From the NCBI GenBank assembly GCA_036244855.1, contig BQKZ01000372.1:83514-147513 (forward strand): a stretch of 64,000 bases of DNA, given 5' to 3'. Under the pieces are notes generated by a model that saw only the letters and a list, made by a program, of their open reading frames with translations, had not been told where the DNA came from and did not search any database. Made by a program: the position numbers and the translations under genes. This document shows positions 12,680 to 27,025 of this stretch, piece after piece (positions within the stretch are counted from its first letter, which is position 1; every line of letters starts with the position of its first letter). The stretch comes from Temnopleurus reevesii. Taxonomy: Eukaryota > Echinodermata > Echinoidea > Temnopleuroida > Temnopleuridae.

Positions 12680-15600
12680 TTTCTAATATTTAGTTTGAAC
12701 CCTGAAGCTACTGGTATATGTTTGGCAGTGCAGTGTGCATTATTTTGAACATTCACTCATGACTACGATGGGGTCACTTTAAACATTTTTAATCATAAAA
12801 AAAAAGCTTTTGAGAAAAAATATTGCAAAGTTTTCATTCCTCACAATTTCCAATCTTGTGGATTAATTTCCATCCATTATGATTTCATCCAACAAAATTT
12901 TCTCTCTCTCTTTCCTGTCCTTGACGACATATTAACCCCTCTTTTACAGAAGCCAGGGGTTATCTGAGGTTTCCATGTGACGCACAATGTAACATTTTAT
13001 TCAACATTCATCCGGCTGCATTTCTAGAACTTACCATTATTCATTCCTGCTTTGAAAAACGCCTCCAAAATCCCTGGATTCATCTACATAAGCTTGTTAT
13101 TTTTCTCCATCTGAAAGAAAATCCATGTTTTGACTTTCTTTTGTTCTTGCATCTCTTTCCTCTCCTCTTTTCTGATCCGTTCCTCTTCTAATCCTTTGCT
13201 ATATCTCTGTATTAACTTTTCATTCATTCATCATTTCTGCATCCACCTCCAAGGTTTCGTTAGATAAAAGCTCAAAGCCTGATTAAAAGGCTATCCAATT
13301 TTAGTCTTCAAATTCAGACATAATGAAGTATTCACCATAACGAAGAAGTGTGGCTGGAGCAAAGTCTATTTTATCAGACAGTCCCCTTCTAGCCTTTTTC
13401 TTAAACATCATTGGTGCCATAAAATCTGTTTCATTTGAATTGCATTTCCCCCCCCCCCCCCCCAAAAAAAAAAAAATGTTTTCTTCTTTTTTCACCTTGT
13501 GTCTCTACTTATTTCTATTAATTACTTGCTACTGTTTTGTTATTGTTTTATTTCTTTATATGTGTATATATTTATTCACACGACCCCCTGAATAATGTTT
13601 GGGCATTGTATAAACAAAATGCAATATATAAATGGATCAATAAATAAATACATACATACATAAAACACAGGTACATGTATACCAGCATGCCTGCTCTGAA
13701 AATGATAAATTGCTGTGGTTGGCTTTTTTAGACACATTCACTCAAACAAATGAGTAGAAGTTAATAAATTGCCTAGTGTTTGGTCTGTCTCACAGACTAA
13801 GCTGGTTTTGCATCAAAGTATTATAAAGACAGGCCCGACTGGAACGGATAATTGTATTTTTGAACAATGGTCAATTTATACCGAAAGTCCATGACTCTAT
13901 TGTGTATGCGCAAGCCGTGATTATTTTATGTGCCGCTCCCAATATTTTTCTTCGTTTCACTTTTTTAAAACTTTTTTTTAAGGTAAGGGGGAACATTGGG
14001 TATCAATTGTGTATTTGATTAGTTAGTTGATGGGGGTTTGAATTTTCCTCTCTCGAGGGAGGAGGGGTAAAAAATACAATTGATATTGAATTAATTCTGG
14101 GCACCTGTGTTATTTGGGTAACCTTACAAATGTGATTGCGCATTCCTTTTCATACAGGTATATGAATCATCCCCATTTTTCTTATGTGGTAAATGTTTTT
14201 TTTTTCAGGTTTGAAAAGCTTTAATTTATAAATCAACTGCCTCTCTAAATCTGCCAATACTTTTCTTTTTATCCTCTTGAAATATTTCATTTTGCCCAGG
14301 TCATTGTGGGTCATGTCTTCTGTTTGATTTATTTTTAACTATATTATACATCAACATACGCAGGAACTGTGGAACGTTTTGAAAAGTGGGGGAGGGGTGT
14401 CTGCCACAGGGGATGGATGGTGGTGGTGGTGGTATGTATTACCAGTTTTACACACTCCTGTAGGCTTGCGCATGTGTTAAGTGAAAAATGTGTGGGCTAC
14501 AGCCCCTCCCTCCCCCAGTTCTGCTGTCCCTATGAAAAAAAATCTAGTTTTGAGGAGCCCCTCATACCTGTAAACCTTTTAGAAATTGTCCATTCTAGCC
14601 CTGATTCACGAAAAACATGAGTATTTAGGTCTATGGATATTGGTAATGAATTGTGAATCTCACCTTTCTCTAGTTATTACTCTTAATTATTGAACATTCA
14701 TGGATCAAGGTACACTATGATTTGCCTGAAAATGCTTCAACTCACAGATTTGATTGTGTTGCCATTTATCGAGTAGCGTTAAACTCCCAATCATTAAGTG
14801 CAAGAAATATAAAAAATTGTCCCAGGCTTTTATGATTAGAATTGGACGAATTGGCCATGAATTTAGTAATAATCACAGTTGATTTTAATTAATCCTAGAT
14901 TAATTGATTTTAAAACCTATATCATAATATAAAAGATTCATGCAACACTCTATCAAGGTGAATCGCGTAATTCCCTTATGATTTCAGAAGTAGGCTTTGA
15001 GTGCCACTATCCACAAAGCTCCCATGATGCATTGCGCTGATTGAATCACGTCTGGGGTTCTGTTGATTTTAACACGTTTTTGTTAATAGCGTTCCTACAG
15101 CGAATAAAACTCCATGAATAATGCCTGCAAAATCCCTCTCTTCCCCCAGCCTTTTCATCGATGAAAGGGGAATAAGTTTTTATAAGAGCCGTCCATTATG
15201 TTTATGTCACATACAACATTTGCTAGTGGTTGTTACTCTTCCATTTCCTTTTTTTCCATTGTGGAAATTTAAATTGATAATGCGAGAGAAGGGGCTAAAT
15301 GGTGTTGATCCGTATTTTAATTTAATGTTTAAATGGGAACTGGTTTAGGGGTATTAAGAACTTGAGATTATAAGATATATGCTTTTTAGATTAAGATATC
15401 TAATATGTGTTTGTTAAATGTATTTAACTGTGTCAATCTTGCTCCATTTCTTCCTTTCTTTCTTTATTTCTCTGTCTCTTTCTTTCTCATTTTCTCTTGT
15501 TATCTCTTGTTATCTTCCCCTTTCCACTTTTACCGACTCATTCTGCTAATACTGTCCTTCCCCATTCCCCATTTCTCCTCTCCTCATCTACTTTTCATTC

Positions 15601-16670
15601 TCCTACTCGCTTGTGTATGAAATAACTCAATTCTTACCTCATTTTGTCAAATCTACATTTTGTATTTGTTTCAAACAAATATTATCTTTGAGAAATCTTC
15701 AATATGTTAGTCCCATCTACCTACAGAATAAAACAAATTATCAAAATGCTTCTCTTGATTAGCTGGCAGACTATTCCTTATATTTCATACATATGTATTT
15801 AAAGAATTTTTCTGACAATTATTGAATTGTCCCCCATTTATTATTTCTATTTGTCTGTTCAATTAATGTTAGTGCTTGTGTTCTAATAGGGAATTATAAA
15901 TTTTAGCAGGTGTATTTAAATTTGTAAGCAATTTTTTACTGAAGATTGTGTGAAATCTTGTCATGGGAATACTAGTTTTTATAACAACAACTAATTCATG
16001 CAAATGGGATTCCAAGTATGGTCGTAATTTCTGTGAATGTGTTAAAATATTACCAAATCAGGTTCTCTGGAAACAAACATTTGTGAATTTGAATTTCTTG
16101 AATTAGTCAGATTATTAGGTCTGCAGTATATTTTGAATTCTCCAGGACTTTGAAGTGAAAAAATTTCCTTCTAGAACATCTGGTCAAAATCCCAAAAGTA
16201 GAAAGAGCGGATAAATACTTGCTTGAACCAGTAAACAAATACTCTCAAAGTAATAAACTAACAACTCTTTCTAAGCGATGAAACATTTTCTTCTACGATT
16301 GTGGTAGAAATCAATTAATATTGATTGTTAAAAGGCCGTGGTTTGACCCGAGGTTGTTACCTCATCAATAGATCCGCCCGGCGAATAAAAGAAACTAAAA
16401 CTCCCTCAAGAAAAAGAAAGATGTTACAGTGGCCGAAAATGACAGACCTTCTGCTAAAGCCCCCGTAAAATCCATCTATTCATTGTGAAAGCTTGTTCTC
16501 GGTTTTTTTCCTCTCGGTCCTTTGATACAAGCTCCCAAATCCTCTTTCAAAGAATATATCTTTTTAATGATGACGAAAAGAGGAAGAAAGAATGATAAAA
16601 GAAGTAGGGCTCATCTTCTTTGCATGATCAATTCTTTAGCTGTTCAATGTCCAGTCAAGCCGGCCACTCA
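12680..16670. other. Noncoding, no gene recognised
   Basis: AT-rich sequence with pyrimidine tracts (13130-13260, 15440-15610), a poly(C)-poly(A) junction at 13448-13476, and GT-rich runs near 14410. No exon with convincing splice sites and coding content was seen. Confidence 0.45.
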
Positions 16671-16673
16671 ACT

Positions 16674-17350
16674 CTTAAAGCTCAAGTAAAGTTTGGGTAA
16701 AAACGAATATTTTGGTTCACAAATTTTGTCCTCAAATCTAAATGAAATAAAATGTAGTATATATTGCACAAAAAATTTTGTGAAAAAATGGATGAGTTTG
16801 GGTAAAGCTAAAACTAAAATGTGCAAAAATTATCAAAATATTTTTGTCCACTAATTTTGTCTTCAAATCTAAATGAAATGAAATGTAGTACGAACATATT
16901 GCACAAAAGATTGTGTGAATAATGAAAGATTTTTGACAAAGCTACAACCTAAAATGTGAAAAAATCTCAGTCTAAGGTACCCCCATACTAAACCAATATT
17001 TTATTTCTTGATAAAAGACACCTTCACATGCAAAGAATTAGATGAAAATTTCAGGATTCAGATTTTGTGTATACCTTTTCATTATATCAAATCTCAGAAA
17101 TAACCATGCATATGCACGATAACACGCAAAATATCATTATTACCGAGAAACAGTGCTAAATATGATTCATATAATGAATAGAAATATAATGAACGATCAA
17201 GTTCAAATTTTAAAGGAGAATCAGTTCATAAAAAGATATGCCATTCTCTCAAAATATACATATATGTGCAAGATTTATATTTCTTGTGAAATATATCTGG
17301 TAAAATTCACATTTCTTATTTTGTTACCAAAACTGTATTTAGGCTTTAAG
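16674..17350. mobile_element. Nonautonomous element with CTTAAAGC...GCTTTAAG ends
   Basis: The left end reads CTTAAAGCTCAAGTAAAGTT and the right end its diverged inverse (ACTGTATTTAGGCTTTAAG). The left interior holds a tandem block around TTGTC-TCAAATCTAAATGAAAT. A related element with the same ends lies at 29366-29883, and a fragment lies at 33720-33774. Confidence 0.7.
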
Positions 17351-17833
17351 CTCTAGCCAGCCGGGGGTTGTTCTACGGTTTTATCCCATTGTTTGGGCCG
17401 TCGCTTCGGCCTTTCACTGCCCTTCAAAGGTGCAGAGTTTGATGTAATTGAGACCATGCTGTTCGTAGGGTGTACAGTGTAGGCATGAATTATCTGGCTA
17501 CTTTATAAAAGTCGTATGATAAAAGAGAGCATGAACCGATCTTCGTTTTAACAAATCCACCTACCTTGGGCAGAATAACAGTCAAATATTACAGCAAAGA
17601 TAAATGGTTATACTTTGATTTCTGAACTTTAATCAATATATCATTCATATATGAACAGGATTGAAATTCAATCATAATGATCTAATTTTATCTAATTTAT
17701 CCGTTTGTATATCCTCGCATGTCTTTCTGAATGTTTCCCAGATATATTATTGCATGTATATTCAACACTTTTGTGTTTGCAAATTTATTGAATTGAACAA
17801 TCATTTCTATAATTCTCTATTCCTCATGGTTGG

Positions 17834-17978
17834 TACAGTCAAACCTGTCTTAGCGGCCACCTTAATTGGTTCCCTCCAGACGAAAATGCATGTTATAGAA
17901 CCTGTCTATAGAGGTCACCTGTCTACAGTGACCACTTTTTCCACCCTTGGGTGGCCACTATAGACAGGTTTGACTGTA
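17834..17978. mobile_element. MITE with TACAGTCAAACCTGTC terminal inverted repeats
   Basis: This 145-base palindromic element begins TACAGTCAAACCTGTC-TAGCGGCCACC and ends with its inverse. TACAGTCAAACC ends are common in animal Tc/mariner-related short elements. A partial relative lies near 18835-18880. Confidence 0.8.
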
Positions 17979-17999
17979 TATGATTAGAGTATTAATAAT

Positions 18000-20435
18000 T
18001 TTTGGCCACAGTTAATCACCTTAAACACTTTCTCCTCCTCTGTCACTCTTAACATCAATCTTGTTTGGGATTTTGGAAGGGGGTGCGCTGCCGTACCTCT
18101 GGACATGAATAGGGGGATAAAGAGGGGGGCTTTTGTGCTACAGAGTGGATGGGATTCAGGGCTTATCCATTCATACGTGATCCCAATAGGATGAGAACCT
18201 GAAAAATGTTTTCTTGTTGTCTGTTTGGGGTATGATGATTAGTCTTCCTTCGGAACACTTACGCAGGGCCTCTACAAAAATATTTCTAACTGCTTGCCTG
18301 AATTCTTTAACGACATTTCATTCCTTATGTTTTAAGTTGTACGAACAATGATAACCAATACAATAAGAATGAAGACTTTTACTGGAAAAACTGCAGTAAC
18401 ACAAGTCAAGCAAATGTAGAATATGTGTATCTTTGTAGGTATGTAGATCCCTGTAACACCATAAGATTTGGGTTGTCTTGCATAAAGCTGTTCGTAGAAC
18501 TAAGCAGGATTCCAAGAACAAATTGTGACCCTTTCCTACACAATGATAAATCCTTTCACTAAATTCGTACCTGAGAAAAGGTCACCAGTCGTTCCTTGTG
18601 GGCGTAGGTTTACAAACAGCTTCATGAAACATAACACAAGGTATTGGTTGGATACTGATTCGAAATGTACTTTCTTCCAACCCATAAAAAGGAAAAAATA
18701 GCAGAAGCACTAAATTCATTGATCTTCATAATTTATGTAAAAATACTTTTTGGGAGTCTAAACAACTCAAAGGTAATCATATTTATAATTCAATACAATT
18801 GAACATCTTCATTGGCCAACAAAGAGAACATTATAATGTGGCCACTGTTAGCAGGTGACCCTTTTAAACAGGGTCCAAAACACGCATTTCTGTCTGGAGG
18901 GAAGATATATAGGGGGCCTTGTAGATGGTGCCAATATTTTTAACCTCACATCATTAAAGTTTTTGAAAGATAGCATCATACCCAGAGTTTGCACCTTAAA
19001 AGAATGTTCATTGGATACATATCATACAGAAAGTTAGATTTATTTTTGCTGTGTCTTTTCTGAAGATACCTATTTTTTCCCCAATAATGGACAGACACAT
19101 TTTACAGTCTGGTATGCAAAGCCTAGCCCTCATAACTGGCACCTCCAAAAATAAGTTCCCCAGTTTCTTTTATTCCCCTGCACCCATTCATTTTCAAACG
19201 GAGACTTTCTAGTGCTTCTCCCCGTGAGCGACTTGGAAGCTTTTTGTATACCATTCTATGCCTCAGTACCCATAGCTCTCCGTAGCACTAGAAGTGAAAA
19301 TATAATCAAAGGTGTTCCCTGCTACTTGTTTTTTCCATCGACAAGGTTTTTTTTTTCGTTGCGGCTTCTCGCTTCAAATAGCGGCTTATCGCAGGTATTT
19401 TTCATCTCGAGAAAATAAAGTATCTTTTCTTAGACGGTTAGCTCTAGGAGATGAGAGAGAATAGGAGGAAGGTTTGTAATAGGATTCGAAGGAAGGGTTG
19501 TGATGCGTGAAGGATTTAGGTGGTATCTTTCTAGACTCTAGGGAGCATATGTCGCCAATCGAAGGAAAACGAAGCGGGATTAGGTATTTGAGATCGCTGA
19601 GAAGCTTACTTCCAGCTATCTGAATTTAATTTTTTATTTCTACGCTTAATTGCGCCGTCAGTTAACTTCTTTCATCCTCAAGTGATGGGTTAATATTAAC
19701 TTTTGACATTTGGAATGGGACTTTGGAAATTGGATGATATGTTATCAAATTTACAGTGGTAATGATTAAATTCTTAATGATAACAATCCTTATTGTATAA
19801 TGAAAGCAATAACTGTTCTGAAAGTGATTGAATTTCTCGTTATATTCAAACAATTTATACTTAAAAAGTTTAACATTTTTGAAAGCTATCAGGTCCTGAA
19901 TAGGCCGATTTACTCATAGATTCAAGTTTATGTCCGTCAACAAACCTTTATGTGGTTAATAACAATTGAACTACAATACCTGGAATCCAGTTTGCATACA
20001 CTAGTTGTTGCTATGTTGGACAAGCCATGGGAATACTCTTAGGTTTTCAAGAAAAACCTTTTGTATCGAATGCATAAGAATTTGCATCTATTAGTAAACC
20101 CACTTATTTATATTAATGAGAAAAATCAATTTGCTATGTTTTTATGTTTTAGCGGAGCGGAAGAAAGTGAAAGAGAGAGAAAGAGAGAGAGAGAAAGATA
20201 TAGAGATAGAGATGGAATAAAAAGATGATTAATACATTCTGTAGATGATAGGAAGAAATGAAGAGTAAGATGCAGGAAGGGTGATTTTTTATCAGGAGGA
20301 AAAAACAGCGAAGTGAGGAGAAATTAAAAGCACCTCATCTATTTGAAAAAGCTGAAAGATCTAACACATCAGTCAATTGAGTAGATGGCATTGGTGAACA
20401 AAAGGGGACTTAAAGCCTGGAAAGGGGGGGGGGCA
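18000..20435. other. Noncoding, no gene recognised
   Basis: AT-rich with a GA-rich tract at 20155-20225 and a patch of mixed composition at 19200-19400. No supportable exon was found. Confidence 0.45.
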
Positions 20436-20559
20436 TGGCTATAAAGCTGTTTTTCTCCTTGTATCACCTGTATTGTCCTGAGCCCATTGTCGTTGCACCC
20501 CTGCCCTCTGAACAATACCATGTGCAGCATTAGTACCTTCCCTTTCCCTCGTTCTTTTG

Positions 20560-21283
20560 AAAAGCCCTCTCACCCGCTCTCGTCTCTCACTCAGCAGCCG
20601 CCACCATTCCGTTAAGCTTGTTTGGGTCGATTGTCGCTGGCTACTCTTCGTTGGTGCTCCCAGCTAAAGGAGGCCCCTCACTTGTACATTCCTCCCGCGG
20701 CTGTTCCAGGGGTGTTGTTTGCGCCACGTTCGGCTTGTAAACACGAAAAACAGTGTCTTAATATCCATGTCCTGGAGCTATGTGCAGTGCAGATTGAGTG
20801 GTCTCTGATCGTCAGTGGTTCTTTACGTTGCGCCCTGTGTGTCTCATCCGCTATCTGTTGATATTCATTGATCTATTAGGAACAGTTTCTCCCGGTCACC
20901 CACATCCTCTCTATGACTGATTTGGATTCATAACCCATGTTTGAACCAATATACATTCCTTTTTATCCATTCTCTTAATTTTGTGGCCACCTTATCGTCA
21001 TTTATGTGTTGATTATATGACTGTTTGGATTGTAAACCAACTGGATATATTGAGCTAGTCAACAGATAAGTATCACCTTAGTGGTCCTTTACGTGTTGTG
21101 CATTGAACTACAGGTGTAATTTTGACCGGTCAGTGTGCCAACTTTGTTGTGTGCACAAGTCTGTCTTTTCATTGGAGAGCAGTCAAATTTTGTGGACAAG
21201 CCAGTACTTCATTGGATGCTTATAACTGTGGAAATATTTCTTTTCATTGGGCTTCCGTATTTTTCATTTTGATCTGAATTGAA
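20560..21283 (+). promoter_or_regulatory. Possible promoter and first 5' UTR exon
   Basis: From about 20510 to 20870 the sequence is clearly GC-richer than its surroundings and rich in CpG and pyrimidine tracts. A TATAAA-like motif lies at 20440-20445. Downstream, a consensus GTAAGT donor at 21284 could end a noncoding first exon that joins 21806. This would fit the acceptor before the signal-peptide exon, but it is inference from composition and splice motifs. A different gene's promoter or a plain GC-rich patch is possible. Confidence 0.3.
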
Positions 21284-21805
21284 GTAAGTTTGCCTATTTG
21301 ATGTCTGAGAACTTGTGTTATACTTTATGGGAAACTTTTATCATACCAAAATCAATTTCTGTTTGACAAGTTGGATGTGCAGTACATTTTCATGGTTATT
21401 TGATTTGTGTGTTGACTAATAAACACAAATTTATGCATACTCTATACACAAATGTTGTTCTTGACAACCAGAAAGCTTGCCCAACATGGCAACAAGCTAC
21501 ATATGCAAACTGGATTCCAAGTATTTTAATTCAAATGTTATCAGCAAAATTAAGGATTACTACTTTACTACATTTGTTTGCAAGAAACATGGATAAATTT
21601 TAATCTATTAGTAACTCTGTCTGTACACTTTATCTCACCTCGCTTTATAAATGTCTGTGAGAACTTGTGCATTTAGACTGTAGAACTACATGTGCATCGT
21701 TTATCGGTGTTTCATGAAACATTTCATACAGGTCTTCTATGACAGCGATCTATGATATTTGTATGTAATAATTTTTTGGGTTTTTTTTTTCATGTTTCTT
21801 CACAG

Positions 21806-21895
21806 GTTTAAATAATATTCTTCTTGGAGTGGAGTTCTGTGCAGGAGTTAAATTCACAATTAAAACTCTGGTTAAAACAACATCTACAATTTCAG
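21806..21895 (+). other. Candidate noncoding 5' UTR exon
   Basis: Ninety bases are bounded by a long pyrimidine tract with CTTCACAG and a good CAG/GTGAGT donor. The interior has stops in all plausible frames, so it would be untranslated. It is the best-looking unassigned exon upstream of the co-receptor gene and could feed the acceptor at 46053 across a 24 kb intron. RNA evidence is needed to confirm it. Confidence 0.4.
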
Positions 21896-24042
21896 GTGAG
21901 TGCCAAATTTTTTATTTATTTATTTTGTTTTCAAATAGAGGTATCTGATACATGAAAGAGAGATATTTTTAATTTTCAAGTATAGTTCCTGGTTTGCGAT
22001 AAAATTATGGGCTATTTACACTTCATGTACAATGCTATCGCTTTAGTAGTCCAGTTCCTTTAGCTTACCTTATTTCTTGACACTAACATCAGGGCAGGGA
22101 GTGATGGACCTACCCCCCCCCCCCCCCCCTCAATAATTTGGACAAATGAGTATATGTATGAGCATGTGTGCACACATTGGTGTTGTGTGTATGTGCCCCC
22201 CCCCCCCCTCCTCCATCTTAAAATCATTCCATCCCTGTGGAACTTACACAACAAACATACACAGAGGAAAGTTTGTAGTGTGTGAGACGATTTGATAGAA
22301 ATGATATTTTCCCGTAAAGTGGAAAATATATTTTCAGTGAAACATGATGCTTTCAGACTTTCCATCATTCCATCATTTCAAGACAATCATTTTGTCAAGT
22401 CGATAGAAAATGATTACATGCAAAGATCTGACATCAGAAGAAAAAAAACAGTTTGTGTTGTCCCTACTAAAAGGATGAAAATATGTTTTTAATGTCCTGT
22501 TTGTTCAGGAATAATTTGAGACCAATTTATACCAAATTCCCATTTCCCATTCCTTTTCTCAAATGAAATTTTAACAACTTTGTCATCTTGGCGGATGTTT
22601 ATCCCTGGCATACATTCTGCACGCTGTCCATGAACTACTCAGAGTTTAACCTCCGCAAACAGAAAGCTCAATGGTGTTTGCGGACCAGATTTATCCATTG
22701 ACAGCCCGCTCTTTACTGCATTGATTCCGTTCCAGTATCACTAGGGTGGAGAGAGGATAAGAATGAGAAATAAGAGAGAAAAGAAAGGCTAACATCATTA
22801 TAGGTGTAATAAAGACAAGTTGTTGTTTGTGTGAGAAATTGTTGGGAGTCTACTGGGCATGTCTGCAATACCATGTAGTACCGCTTTCAAAAATACAATG
22901 TAAACTTGTTCCGAGAAATGTGCTATTTTCATTCCTGACCGAATTTTGTGTTTTTTTCCCTGTTTTCTTATTTATCTATTAATTTCAGTAATCTATTTAT
23001 CTATCTGTTTCTTTATTAACAACATCTTTCAGAAATATACTAGAGTTTGCTGGCTGTAACATTTCAAGTTTTGGGCAGTTGTTTTGCAAGATCAAACACA
23101 TACAGGCACCCTTCTGAAATATTTTGTTGTTTTTGTGCTACGGAACATCATAACCATTTCCTTTCAATACCAAGACCATAGCACATCAAGTGGTTACTGG
23201 TTAGTTTTTAAATTCTTTGCTGAATTTAAATAGTGCTAAAACATTCAATCAGTATGATTCTATCTTTAAAACATTTTCCAATTTAGATTCATGCCTTTTG
23301 TTTTTATCATACCATGGAAGAATTTTCTTTCCAAACCAAAACAGCCCTCACCTGACCTGTCGTGATTTATAGCTAGTATTTCGCTCCTTGGCAGCCTTGT
23401 TTGAATTAACCCACCACCTACCAAGTTCAAGTAATCACTTTACAAAGCTATCGGAAAATCTAGCTTTCAATGGTGAATGGGTTAGTGTTATTTAGGGCCT
23501 ATTGAATTCTGTTCAGGATATGGAAATATAAAGGCAATTCAACTTTGATGAAATAGTCTGTAATCAATGCTTTTGTTAGCTCAATCATCCACACAATATT
23601 TTCTACATTTTACAAACTTGCAAGATATTGGCAGAATTTGAGTGTTAGGCAGAGTACACATTATCAAGTGGATGGGACTACATGGAGTAAATATCAAATC
23701 TTTCCATCTACAATTATTGTCAACTGCTATGTCAATGTCAATCAATAAATGAAAATATTTTTACATAGAGTTATTATTATCATTATTATTATTGAATGAA
23801 GAAAAATAGTTTGAAGTTTATTCTTACTTGGGAAAGAAAGCAAGCAAGAAAGGGAGAAAGAAGAAAAAATGGAGGATTTTCTCTGAAAGGGTAGCAAATA
23901 AAAGAAGGAAAGTAACTAAAAGAGAAGAAAGAAAAATGGAGAATTTTCTCCATTGGTAGAGAATGGAGGAAATAGGCAATGAACTTCACCTTCCCTCTAT
24001 CAAAAAGAAAGACAGAAAGAATGAAAAAAAAAGAAAGAAATA

Positions 24043-24082
<40 letters not shown>

Positions 24083-26750
24083 AAAAGGAGGACTTCCTCC
24101 ATTAACTCAGCAAAATGAAATATGCAATGAACCTCACCTTCCCTTTATCAAGGAACACCACCTTTAAAATGCATTCCATCCTAAAGAAGAGGATCAACTT
24201 AAAGGTCAAGGCACAGTGACCCCAAGGGTCATGTTTCAAGAGGTCATGATGACATCACGCATAAATTAAGATGGATGGCCCTCAAACAATTGGTGGGAGA
24301 GCACCTCTTGGGACTGAACTTGATTTTGTTTGTTTAGTATTAAAATGCAGACCCTTTTATAGCTCTCATGTTCTATAGTCTTCAAGTTGTAGTAAATATG
24401 TCTGGAGAAGTACCCTAGCACATCTTCCAACTCACCTGCAAGTGTAACATGTTATTGTAGATATGTTTTAGTCTATCTCTCCATACTCCTTGAAGTTGGC
24501 ACTGAATTTACTATCTGCATTAGGTCTGTGTTTTCAGACTATTCTGATGAACTTGACTCGGTTCGCCTACACCACTTCAGAGAAGTTAACCCTTTCCTTA
24601 CTAAAATTGCTTCTTGTAGGTGTAGAATAACTGTTTGGCTGTTCGGCGGAATCCATTTATTCAATAAATTGGTACCAGTATTTAGTCAAATTTTCATTGT
24701 ACCTGTAGGCCTAATAATCTAGTCCAACCCAGTTGAAGTTCATATTAATCTTAAAGCTTATTGATGTTCACATTCTAGAAATATTGTTTTGGGCCCCCCT
24801 CCACAAGCTCTGTTTCTTTCGTGGTCCCAGTACATTCATTTTATTTTCATATAATTTCATGTGCTGTGTGTGAACATATAACTATAATTTTCCCTGATGT
24901 CTTTGTATCTTTATACAGTAATTTTGAAGATGAACATTGTTCAGACCTTGATACCATAATGTTTTGACACTCTGAGATGCAGTCATGCCCCCCCCCCCCA
25001 AAAAAAAAAAGGATACGGAAGAAGTTGAAAAATGTCCTTCTTGAGGGAAGTTGCAAATGGATTTATAAATGTAAATTTTTAAAATGGTTAAGTTTTCTTG
25101 ATAAAATTCAGAAACAAATTGTCCCATTTGTTGAGAACTAGTATTCTTGACAACCAGGCCAGATTAAAATATCTAAAGTTCAAGCTTATTCCAGGCTAGT
25201 GGAACTTCACCTTTGTATTGAAGTCAGTTTCATGCTTGCCCACAAAGGGGTTGCATAGATTCGGTCGACCTAAGGGGCTCATGTTTATTCGCCTGCGCCA
25301 CATTCTTCAAAAATCGCGGAAGAATAACGAGAAGTAATAAAATAAGGATTTCAAAAGTGGGGAAAATCTAACGGCTCCGGAGGGAAAAGCAATACTACCT
25401 AAGGTTGCTGGAAGAATGCAAACCAGAAATAAATATGGCTGTTTTGGACTATATTTCTTTAGTTTTATGGCGCTTACATGACCCCAGCTCCCTTTGTTTC
25501 TTGTTGTGCAGAGGGAAAATTGAGGGATAGATTTTCATCTAAAATATCATAGTTGGACTTAATTGTCACCCATTATTTCATGAGCAATATCATATTCCAA
25601 ATTTGAAAGTGAAATACAATGTGAATGAATATGTAGATACACATGATTTTGATAGTAATAAAATTTAATTGGTCACTCTTTGTTGGGTTAAGTCATCTTC
25701 ATGCTGACAAAATAATTTCATATGATCATCACATCTACATTTATGATACATGTAGGTCTGCATATCAACTCAACCTTTTGTTAAATCACACCAGAAAAAG
25801 TAAAGTAAACAAAAATGCTGCAGAATCTGAACTAAATGGAGCTATATTTACTAGCATTACAATGTATTTCTGTTCAATATAAAAATAATTCCCTCTTGAA
25901 TTAAGACCTTCACTACAAAAATGAGGGCTTATAAAAAGTTAACACTGATTGTGATATATATTTGACCAAATTAAAAACTGTATTTTCGCTCGTTTTTTTA
26001 GTCTGATAAGAGTCAAATGTTGTCCTGTATAGATTCCAAGTAAGGTTGTATTGAAATCGTATTTTTAAAAGTTTTTTTTACAATGTTGCTACGCAGGCTC
26101 TTAATTCAGTAACAATCACTCAACTATTATCGACCAATCACAGGGGAATTCATAAAATGAGAAAAGATGCCATTATGATAAAACTTCATTATCTCCTTTT
26201 TTCACCCGAGAATGATGAATTACTCCTGTTTTAATCCAGAGCTTTAAAATAAACACTATCACCGCACTCTCAAACAACTTTATTCTCACTTTTCGATAAT
26301 AATTCTTGATTCAAGCCATTTGTTTTATTTTGACAGTTAATGCAATAAATCTGATGGGCCAGTAAATTTTGGTTCAGTTTTCTTTCGTAAATGATTTTTT
26401 TTAGTTTGAACATGACACCCCTGGGTGTGTATGATTTATTGCTTAGGTTTCTGATCTTTTGCCCCTCTTTATTTTAGAAATTTATGAAGAAAAATAGGAA
26501 GATTTCTGTCTCTTAGTAGTTCTGTAGGCCTAAACTTTCGACTCATTCGAAGTGGAAGTTGCACTCTCAACATAAACGTCAAAGAAAGTGGACAAAAATC
26601 GACACGTCCCCATTTTTCTTGTAACACTTTCAAAGTTTATTTTATTGAGAATCATTTTTTTTTTAATTTTAGCTTAGAATGAGTCTGTTATTTAGATATT
26701 GCAGGTCGGGGAAGGCATATCGTTAAAATGTGCTTTGCATCAGGTGTTGG
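21896..26750. other. Probable intronic sequence with simple repeats
   Basis: If the 21.8 kb exon is real, this is the start of its 24 kb intron. It holds C-runs (22112-22130, 22195-22208), a poly(C)-poly(A) junction (24988-25010), a GAAA microsatellite (24040-24086) and no convincing coding exon. Confidence 0.45.
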
Positions 26751-26752
26751 TC

Positions 26753-27025
26753 TTAGTGCAGGTTCTGATATTTTGAAGGTGTCTGTTATTGATAACTAAA
26801 AAACACAAACAAATAAAGCAAACATGTCTAGATTTGATATTCATTTTTAAAACTACATATAGCTTCAGAAACTACCATTATGATTTGGTCTTTATGCAGG
26901 GTCCGGTATTTTCAAAGTGCTTGTTATTGATAGGTAAAATACACAAGCAAATAAAGCAAACATGCCTAGATTTGGTATTCATTTTTAAGACTCTATGGCT
27001 TCAGAAACTATTATCTTCATGATAC
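26753..27025. repeat. Two-copy tandem repeat, about 137 bases
   Basis: Both units carry TTATGCAGG-like or AGTGCAGG starts, TGTTATTGATA, CACAA-CAAATAAAGCAAACATG, TAGATTTG-TATTCATTTTTAA and CTTCAGAAACTA. The copies are moderately diverged. Confidence 0.85.
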
